A stretch of 10,980 bases of DNA from Candidatus Babeliales bacterium (GTDB lineage Bacteria > Babelota > Babeliae > Babelales > JACPOV01), in the NCBI GenBank assembly GCA_020050475.1, contig JAGVKP010000047.1, positions 1-10,980 of the forward strand. Reading direction: 5' to 3'. Both the position numbers and the translations under genes were made by a program. This document shows positions 7,424-10,980 of this stretch, piece by piece (positions within the stretch are counted from its first letter, which is position 1; every line of letters begins with the position of its first letter). The notes beneath the pieces are model-generated. The model did no database searches. It had not been told where the DNA came from and was given only the letters and a program-made list of their open reading frames with translations.

Positions 7424-8098
7424 CTATTTTTCGTCAGGAGTAGATGGTGGCGTCACATCTTGCTGATCAGCAGTAAACGGCTTTGGAGCTGGTGCCACTT
7501 CATGAACCGGAATTTTATGCACGATCTGGCCCGGATCCTGCTCAAGCATCAAGACAACCTGCCCATCTTGACGATTAACTTCTACCAGCGGATCTTTTGC
7601 TACGTCAATAGCCATTGGCAATGACTGTATTTTTTGTGAAAAGCGGCTGACACACTGTCTTGATTGTTCAGTCTCTTTGATCTGCTCAATACGTGACTCA
7701 AAGCGCACTTCGTCTTTGGTCAAGCTGACAAGAATAGTACCCTGTTTGCCCGGAATCCGGAGATAAATTGCATCCCCTGTTCGTTCGCTTTCTACCGCAC
7801 CCTCAACCTGCTCAAATTGCATGACCATCTTGAGTCGCGTATTCTCTTTTTCAAATTTCACCTCTTTGAGACCCTGCGGGTTGGCAATTAATGGACTACG
7901 CACACGATTAATTGAATCAACCATCACGCCATACATCTCTTCAACACGCGGAAACAGGTAATCAAAAGCGGCGCCTGCCTCTTTTGCTACCTGGTCACCA
8001 ACTTTTTTCAACTTATCAGTTGGCTTAGGATCGAGATTATCATGCCCTTGCACCTGCGCAACAGCCACTAAAAAAGCGGTAAATAGATGTTTTTTCAT
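7424..8098 (-). CDS. Secreted protein, possibly with an Hsp20/alpha-crystallin-like fold
   Basis: The protein has 224 residues. Residues 1-18 form a signal peptide (MKKHLFTAFLVAVAQVQG). A helical, charged region follows (20-70). Residues 86-190 alternate in strands with features of the alpha-crystallin domain: YLRIPGKQGTILVSLTKDEVRFES, then a linker, then SRFSQKIQSLPMAIDV (151-166; family FxRxxxLPxxVD) and VEVNRQDGQVVLML (172-185; family AxxxDGVLxIxLP). The usual C-terminal IxI anchor is replaced by HKIPV. The tail (200-224) is Pro/Ala/Thr rich and looks disordered. A periplasmic chaperone role is possible, but the fold call is by eye. The ATG at 8098 has AAAGGGA as binding site. It is the first gene of the minus-strand operon and its TAG lies six bases before the alanine racemase ATG. 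Confidence 0.65.
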   Translation of the reverse strand: MKKHLFTAFLVAVAQVQGHDNLDPKPTDKLKKVGDQVAKEAGAAFDYLFPRVEEMYGVMVDSINRVRSPLIANPQGLKEVKFEKENTRLKMVMQFEQVEGAVESERTGDAIYLRIPGKQGTILVSLTKDEVRFESRIEQIKETEQSRQCVSRFSQKIQSLPMAIDVAKDPLVEVNRQDGQVVLMLEQDPGQIVHKIPVHEVAPAPKPFTADQQDVTPPSTPDEK

Positions 8099-8111
8099 AA
8101 AGGTCCCTTTG

Positions 8112-8131
8112 TGAAAAATAGTTATTTTTCA
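8112..8131. promoter_or_regulatory. Perfect 9-bp palindrome, candidate operator
   Basis: TGAAAAATA (8112-8120) and TATTTTTCA (8123-8131) are exact reverse complements separated by GT. It lies between two divergent genes, 14 bases upstream of the secreted-protein ATG at 8098 and just downstream of its proposed -10 box. The position suits a repressor operator or a 5' hairpin in the minus-strand transcript. The function is inferred from symmetry and place alone. Confidence 0.35.
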
Positions 8132-8138
8132 TACACAA

Positions 8139-8147
8139 GATATACCA
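8139..8147 (-). promoter_or_regulatory. Candidate extended -10 promoter for the minus-strand operon
   Basis: On the minus strand TGGTATATC gives a TGn extension plus TATATC (4 of 6 matches to TATAAT). No convincing -35 is seen at 16-18 bases. Transcription would start near 8132, at the edge of the palindrome. This is the only plausible promoter I see ahead of the first gene of the operon. Confidence 0.3.
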
Positions 8148-8184
8148 AAAAGATTAAAGGAATAAAAGTCAGCATCAAAAAGAA

Positions 8185-8213
8185 CTGTCAGTTGCGCATT
8201 TTTCTGGTAGACT
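8185..8213 (+). promoter_or_regulatory. Candidate promoter for the rRNA methyltransferase gene
   Basis: CTGTCA (8185-8190, 4 of 6 to TTGACA) and TAGACT (8208-8213, 4 of 6 to TATAAT) are 17 bases apart. The -10 box ends only six bases before the ATG at 8220, so the transcript would be leaderless or nearly so. This agrees with the lack of a good ribosome binding site there. Confidence 0.35.
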
Positions 8214-8219
8214 AGCATC

Positions 8220-8954
8220 ATGGCAAAAATAGAAACTCATAAAACAGAACTTATTTTCGGCATACATCCGATTCTTGAGCTCCTCAAAGCTAAGCGGCGC
8301 AAGCTCCGGATTATCTATACTACCAAACCTACCCCAAAAGCGTGGGACCAAATCGCGCCACTTCTACCCAAAGGCATACAAATTCAGTATGTCGATCGCG
8401 AGACGCTTCATAAACTTGCTCAATCTACTGATCATCAGGGGGTCGTTGGGTATGCTTCTCCGTTTGGTATACGATCAACTTTTTTCAATCCAACTCAGCA
8501 CAAACTCCTTTTAATGCTTGATGGCATTCAAGATCCGCGCAATCTCGGCGCTATGCTTCGTTCAGCCTACTGCACGAATATTGATGGTATCATTTTGATT
8601 AAAAGAGGGGGCGTTTCAATGACCCCTTCAGCCTTGAAGGCCGCAGCCGGTCTTGCTGAATATCTTGATATTTACGTCGCGCCATCGATTCCAGCAGCAG
8701 CTGAGCTGCTCAGTCAAGCAGGTTATCATCTGTATATGGCAGTCCTTGGCAAAGCAGAAGATGCGATGGCAATTACCTATCAATCCCCAAGCTGCTTGGT
8801 CATCGGCAGCGAAGGAACTGGCATTTCAGGCGCCATGAAAAAGCATGGCACGCTGATCACGCTCCCGCAACGACGCGCTGACATTTCATACAATGCATCA
8901 GTAGCCGCCGGCATTCTTCTTTTCACGATCGCTCGCCAACTTAAAAAAATATAA
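8220..8954 (+). CDS. rlmB: 23S rRNA 2'-O-ribose methyltransferase, SpoU/TrmH family (RlmB-like)
   Basis: The 244-residue enzyme should transfer methyl from S-adenosylmethionine to the 2'-OH of an rRNA guanosine (position 2251 in E. coli RlmB). Residues 8-80 match the small substrate-binding domain (ELIFGIHPILELLKA, then VDRETLHKLAQSTDHQGVVG). The SPOUT catalytic part carries motif 1 LDGIQDPRNLGAMLRSA (100-116, with N108 and R114), motif 2 LVIGSEGTGIS (193-203, E198) and motif 3 LPQRRADISYNASVAAGI (215-232, N225). Motif 3 has SYN in place of the common SLN, a mild change that keeps the Asn. The length is typical for RlmB. Exact target is inferred; another TrmH-family RNA target cannot be excluded. 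There is no strong Shine-Dalgarno sequence. It stands alone, divergent from the minus-strand operon. Confidence 0.9.
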   Translation: MAKIETHKTELIFGIHPILELLKAKRRKLRIIYTTKPTPKAWDQIAPLLPKGIQIQYVDRETLHKLAQSTDHQGVVGYASPFGIRSTFFNPTQHKLLLMLDGIQDPRNLGAMLRSAYCTNIDGIILIKRGGVSMTPSALKAAAGLAEYLDIYVAPSIPAAAELLSQAGYHLYMAVLGKAEDAMAITYQSPSCLVIGSEGTGISGAMKKHGTLITLPQRRADISYNASVAAGILLFTIARQLKKI

Positions 8955-8994
8955 CGTAAGATAGCAATTTTTTAAGGCAATGCTTACGCTATCT
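8955..8994. repeat. Overlapping inverted repeats downstream of rlmB
   Basis: Two alternative stems share the same bases: CGTAAG (8955-8960) with CTTACG (8983-8988), and AGATAGC (8959-8965) with GCTATCT (8988-8994). They overlap at AG on the left and at G on the right, so they are largely alternative pairings. The T-run (8968-8973) is in the loop, not after the stem, so this is not a standard terminator. It might end rlmB transcription weakly. Confidence 0.25.
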
Positions 8995-8997
8995 CTA

Positions 8998-9006
8998 TGC
9001 TATAAG
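8998..9006 (+). promoter_or_regulatory. Candidate extended -10 promoter for the nucleotidyltransferase gene
   Basis: TGC followed by TATAAG (9001-9006, 5 of 6 to TATAAT) forms an extended -10 element. No recognisable -35 lies 16-18 bases upstream, which is usual for extended -10 promoters. Transcription would begin near 9013, giving a leader of about 18 bases to the ATG at 9031. Confidence 0.4.
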
Positions 9007-9030
9007 CCTAAAAATAGAAATTAGAGTACC

Positions 9031-9333
9031 ATGGAATTCAAACTAAAAATTATTAAAGCAATCAAGTATCATTTTCCTAACGCAAAAATTTATCTTTTTG
9101 GTTCATGGGCTACGGGTAAAAATCGGCCCAATTCTGATATCGACGTCGCAATTGATAATAAAGAACCGATTGATTTTTATGAACTTGCTCGTACTGCAAA
9201 AACAATTGAAAACTTGGACATCCCCAACGAAGTCGATCTTATTGATCTGAATAACGTTGATGAATCATTCAAAAAAAACATCACTCCGCAGCTGACTCTA
9301 TGGAATTCAGAAAAAAACTTTCCCTTTTGCTAG
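9031..9333 (+). CDS. Minimal nucleotidyltransferase (MNT / MntA-like, DNA polymerase beta superfamily)
   Basis: The protein has 100 residues. The nucleotidyltransferase signature is complete: IYLFGSWATGKNRPNSDIDVAID (20-42) holds the GS pair (24-25) and the two metal-binding aspartates D36 and D38; the third, D69, lies in EVDLIDL. The length is that of stand-alone MNT proteins. Known family members usually pair with a HEPN protein, either as MntA antitoxins that AMPylate the HEPN toxin or as subunits of unknown two-part enzymes. No HEPN gene follows: the next 274 bases hold no long frame, and the preceding gene is rlmB. It is therefore solitary, or its partner is elsewhere or lost. The site ahead of the ATG is weak (only GAG at 9024-9026). 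Base composition is more AT-rich than the preceding genes, consistent with acquisition. Confidence 0.85.
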   Translation: MEFKLKIIKAIKYHFPNAKIYLFGSWATGKNRPNSDIDVAIDNKEPIDFYELARTAKTIENLDIPNEVDLIDLNNVDESFKKNITPQLTLWNSEKNFPFC

Positions 9334-9340
9334 CGCTAGC
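9329..9340. repeat. 12-bp perfect palindrome across the nucleotidyltransferase stop codon
   Basis: GCTAGCGCTAGC reads the same on both strands and contains the TAG stop (9331-9333). It is GC-richer than its AT-rich surroundings. It could be a protein-binding site or a short hairpin, or it may be chance. Confidence 0.3.
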
Positions 9341-9515
9341 GCGATACGTTAACATCTTTGCATACCTTATGCGCAATTTTATAAACTAAAAAAAAGTTAA
9401 TGCGACAAAAATTTTTCAAATTGTATCCAAAACTTATTTAACGCTTTTTAGAATAAGATTTTTTTTCACCAAAAATTTCATATATAAATGTTGCAAAATT
9501 TTCATTTTTTTTTAA

Positions 9516-9543
9516 TTGACAGCTTACTTTTGCACGCTACAAT
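9516..9543 (+). promoter_or_regulatory. Strong sigma70-type promoter
   Basis: TTGACA (9516-9521, perfect -35) and TACAAT (9538-9543, 5 of 6 to TATAAT) are separated by 16 bases and preceded by an AT-rich stretch that could serve as an UP element. Transcription should start near 9550, giving a leader of about 58 bases to the ATG at 9608. It is the best promoter match in the window and implies high expression of the secreted protein. Confidence 0.75.
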
Positions 9544-9545
9544 TG

Positions 9546-9581
9546 CTGCTGTCACGACAAGAAGGAATTAACCAACAGCAG
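9546..9581. repeat. Inverted repeat at the transcription start and leader
   Basis: CTGCTGT (9546-9552) and ACAGCAG (9575-9581) form a 7-bp inverted repeat with a 22-base spacer. The left arm overlaps the expected transcription start, so it fits an operator better than an RNA hairpin. The spacer contains GAAGGAATTAACC, which resembles a ribosome binding site without a start codon at the right distance. Confidence 0.3.
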
Positions 9582-9607
9582 TTCAATACATCAATGCATA
9601 GGAAAAA

Positions 9608-10339
9608 ATGAAAAACAAAATAATACTACATCTAGCTCCGTTTTATCTTTTATCATTATCATGTCAAAGCATGGAAGAAATTAACGATAAAGCAATTGTT
9701 ATCAAATCTTCATCAATACAGGCGCCACATCATCTTGGTAAACTTAGCATATTTCATGATGACAATAAGGGATTCCATGTTCTCAAAGATGGTAAAAAAC
9801 ATGATGTTAAAAATTACAATCTTGATAAAGCATTACAAAAAGTTAAAAGCGAAAAGCTAAAAAAATTCCAAAAAATTGGCTTTTTCTCGATAAATCAACT
9901 AGAAAATGGAGAATTTACTGTTAAAACTCATGTGCGCGGAAAAGGCGGCGGTCCGGTGTTAGCAGGTTTTTGTTATTGGATGACAAAGGCATTGGGTTAC
10001 GGGGTACCAGTTGCCCTAGGAACAGGGGCTGTCATTGCAACACTTCCCGTATCAGCAGGAGCTGGTGTTGCAAGTGGGGCAACAGCTGGAGCTGGCACAA
10101 TAATAAAAATAGGCAGTAGTGTGGCTATCAAAGGAATGGTCGGTGGTAGTTTTGTTGCAACAGGAGGAGCAACTGTTCTAGCAAACACGGTGGTAGCAAC
10201 TGTTGGTACTACAGCGGCAACCAATGCTGCTGCAACCGGCATAGCAGTTTCAACCGCCAGTGCCGGCGGCTATATTGGTTTTGTAGAAGGTCTAGCAACT
10301 GCTGTATGGATATGGGCAATGGCGGCACCTACACCGTAA
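9608..10339 (+). CDS. Secreted protein with a long glycine-zipper hydrophobic C-terminal half
   Basis: The protein has 243 residues. The ATG at 9608 follows AGGA (9600-9603). Residues 1-20 are signal-peptide-like (ILHLAPFYLLSLSC); C19 sits where a lipoprotein cysteine could be, but the -3 residue is Ser rather than Leu, so lipidation is uncertain. Residues 22-110 form a small Lys-rich domain (FHVLKDGKKHDVKNYNLDKA, then INQLENGEFTVK). After a GKGGGP hinge (111-116), residues 117-243 are almost entirely Gly, Ala, Val, Thr and Ser with GxxxG/GxxxA spacing and no charge over long stretches, ending in aromatic VWIWAMAAP. Such glycine zippers pack in membranes and are typical of pore-forming peptides, some effectors and outer-membrane assembly proteins. 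I do not recognise a named family. A strong promoter drives it and a small membrane protein follows 10 bases later. Confidence 0.8.
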   Translation: MKNKIILHLAPFYLLSLSCQSMEEINDKAIVIKSSSIQAPHHLGKLSIFHDDNKGFHVLKDGKKHDVKNYNLDKALQKVKSEKLKKFQKIGFFSINQLENGEFTVKTHVRGKGGGPVLAGFCYWMTKALGYGVPVALGTGAVIATLPVSAGAGVASGATAGAGTIIKIGSSVAIKGMVGGSFVATGGATVLANTVVATVGTTAATNAAATGIAVSTASAGGYIGFVEGLATAVWIWAMAAPTP

Positions 10340-10349
10340 AGCATTTTTC

Positions 10350-10559
10350 ATGAATATAGTAAAAAACTTTCTACAATATATTGCGCTAATGATTTTTTGT
10401 GCGGTCACTAATAGCGTTATCAAATCATACTTTGCTTGCAAGCAAGTAAACCTGATAGCAGAGTTCGTTAACAAAACAACCATAGTTGTTCTGATCATCC
10501 TTGCATCGATCTTTTCAATATATGACTGGTACACAGCGACTACGGTTGACTCAGAATAA
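10350..10559 (+). CDS. Small two-helix membrane protein of unknown function
   Basis: The protein has 69 residues with two hydrophobic segments, about 6-27 (NFLQYIALMIFCAVTNSVI) and 43-61 (TTIVVLIILASIFSIYDWY), joined by a short loop containing CKQVN. It starts 10 bases after the glycine-zipper gene stop and so probably shares its transcript. The binding site ahead of the ATG is poor, which lowers confidence that it is translated. A minus-strand frame covers the same bases but has no membrane or family features and runs into the glycine-zipper gene. Position and topology would suit an immunity or helper protein for its neighbour; this is inference only. Confidence 0.5.
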   Translation: MNIVKNFLQYIALMIFCAVTNSVIKSYFACKQVNLIAEFVNKTTIVVLIILASIFSIYDWYTATTVDSE

Positions 10560-10611
10560 TTGGGTAATCCTATTCCCACCTTAAATCTGTGCAACAATTG
10601 TATGATTTTCG

Positions 10612-10671
10612 ATCGATTTCCAGCGAAAAAAAATACATGCCTTAGCGAAATTTTTGTCCCTGGAAATCGAT
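10612..10671. repeat. 60-bp element with 12-bp perfect inverted repeats (candidate bidirectional terminator)
   Basis: ATCGATTTCCAG (10612-10623) and CTGGAAATCGAT (10660-10671) are exact reverse complements separated by 36 bases. An outer ATTTT/AAAAT pair (after a small mismatch) and an inner CGAAAA/TTTTTG pair extend the stem. It lies between convergent genes, just beyond the stop of the minus-strand gene at 10677, which suits a bidirectional terminator. The long loop is unusual for one, and a small REP- or MITE-like repeat is an alternative. Confidence 0.5.
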
Positions 10672-10676
10672 TAAAA

Positions 10677-10980
10677 TTAATAACCAAATAATTTTTTAAT
10701 ACCGTGCCAGGTCAGCCAAGGAAAAAATTGCACCGCTCCTTTTTCATTATACTGATGAATAAGCCACACCATATGCCCCGGTACTGAGTGCTCACGATTT
10801 ATACCGATATCCAAAAGTGCACCAAAAAAAAGCGTCTTGAGCCAAAAAGAGTTCGTCAACTCAGAAAAATCGGTCCCTTCATCATCCTGCTCTTCCAAAA
10901 AATAGTTAATCAGAATAACTGAGCCAAAAAAAAGCGCTGTCGTCCCATACGGATGCCGCGCACACATATCGGTTGCCAAC
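10677..10980 (-). CDS. Membrane protein of unknown function (5' end at window edge)
   Basis: An open frame of about 100 residues reads leftward from the window edge to the TAA at 10677-10679. Hydrophobic segments (ALFFGSVILINYFL, and FWLKTLFFGALLDIGI) suggest at least two membrane passes around an acidic loop EEQDDEG, followed by a Trp/His-rich tail (GHMVWLIHQYN, FFPWLTWHG). An in-frame ATG at 10967 exists but lacks a ribosome binding site, and the frame stays open to the window edge, so the gene probably starts outside. I do not recognise the family. It converges with the small membrane protein gene, with the 60-bp inverted repeat between them. Confidence 0.6.
   Translation of the reverse strand, partial: LATDMCARHPYGTTALFFGSVILINYFLEEQDDEGTDFSELTNSFWLKTLFFGALLDIGINREHSVPGHMVWLIHQYNEKGAVQFFPWLTWHGIKKLFGY

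Larger units (their letters stand above)
9334..9607. other. AT-rich intergenic region
   Basis: These 274 bases are strongly AT-rich with several A and T runs (for example 9506-9513) and hold no long reading frame, tRNA or clear terminator. A 29-codon frame at 9300-9389 enters it from the nucleotidyltransferase gene. Its right part contains the promoter and leader of the next gene, described separately. Confidence 0.6.

Noticed and set aside
9031..9309. Ten identical bases ATGGAATTCA at 9031 and 9300
   Set aside because: Too short to show a duplication, and the flanking sequences diverge at once.
9360..9372. GCATA/TATGC hairpin as terminator of the nucleotidyltransferase gene
   Set aside because: Only a 5-bp AT-rich stem with a 3-base loop and no immediate T-run.
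9608..9667. Lipoprotein signal in the glycine-zipper protein
   Set aside because: The cysteine at 19 is preceded by Ser-Leu-Ser, so the -3 position lacks the usual Leu/Val/Ile; an ordinary signal peptide is as likely.
9997..10242. 81-codon Ala/Val/Pro-rich frame on the minus strand
   Set aside because: It mirrors the repetitive Gly/Ala/Val codons of the glycine-zipper gene and has no start signal of its own.
10292..10687. 131-codon frame on the minus strand
   Set aside because: It starts with TTG, overlaps the glycine-zipper gene and the small membrane protein antisense, runs through the inverted repeat, and encodes a Cys/Arg/His-rich sequence with no family features.
1..10980. CRISPR arrays, tRNA or rRNA genes, transposases
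   Set aside because: No regularly spaced direct repeats, cloverleaf-like sequence, rRNA-like segment or transposase motif was found on either strand.

Overview
The window looks like a chromosomal segment of a Gram-negative bacterium. A truncated gene at the left edge ends with the aromatic C-terminus of an outer-membrane beta-barrel. Several small secreted proteins match no family I know, cell-wall genes are present, and a deoxynucleoside salvage kinase is encoded. This style (dense overlapping genes, many signal-peptide proteins of unknown function, nucleoside salvage) fits a host-associated lineage such as Dependentiae (TM6/Babeliales). That placement is an inference of moderate confidence; no rRNA or other marker gene is present to prove it.

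Layout. (1) 1-4298, plus strand: the beta-barrel tail, a secreted helical protein, a RecD2-type helicase, an Amidase_3-fold protein that has lost two zinc-ligand histidines, and a membrane-anchored GerMN-like protein. The last four genes overlap by 1 to 10 bases and look like one translationally coupled operon. (2) 4247-8098, minus strand: read from its promoter end, a secreted protein with a possible Hsp20-like fold, alanine racemase, a D-amino-acid-oxidase-family flavoprotein whose sequence order is circularly permuted, and a deoxynucleoside kinase. The two operons converge and their last genes overlap antisense by 52 bases. (3) 8220-8954, plus strand: a SpoU-family 23S rRNA 2'-O-methyltransferase, probably made from a nearly leaderless transcript. 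(4) 8955-10980: a more AT-rich, accessory-looking region with a solitary minimal nucleotidyltransferase, a very good sigma70-type promoter driving a secreted glycine-zipper-rich protein, a 69-residue two-helix membrane protein directly behind it, a 60-bp inverted repeat, and the edge of a minus-strand membrane protein.

How the genes may fit together. Alanine racemase makes D-alanine for peptidoglycan and the adjacent flavoprotein belongs to a family that oxidises D-amino acids, so the pair could balance a D-amino-acid pool. The degenerate amidase plus GerMN pair on the opposite strand also points to envelope work. The strongest unusual signals are the permuted oxidase, the metal-site-less amidase, and the glycine-zipper protein/small membrane protein pair, which has the layout of a pore-former with an immunity protein.
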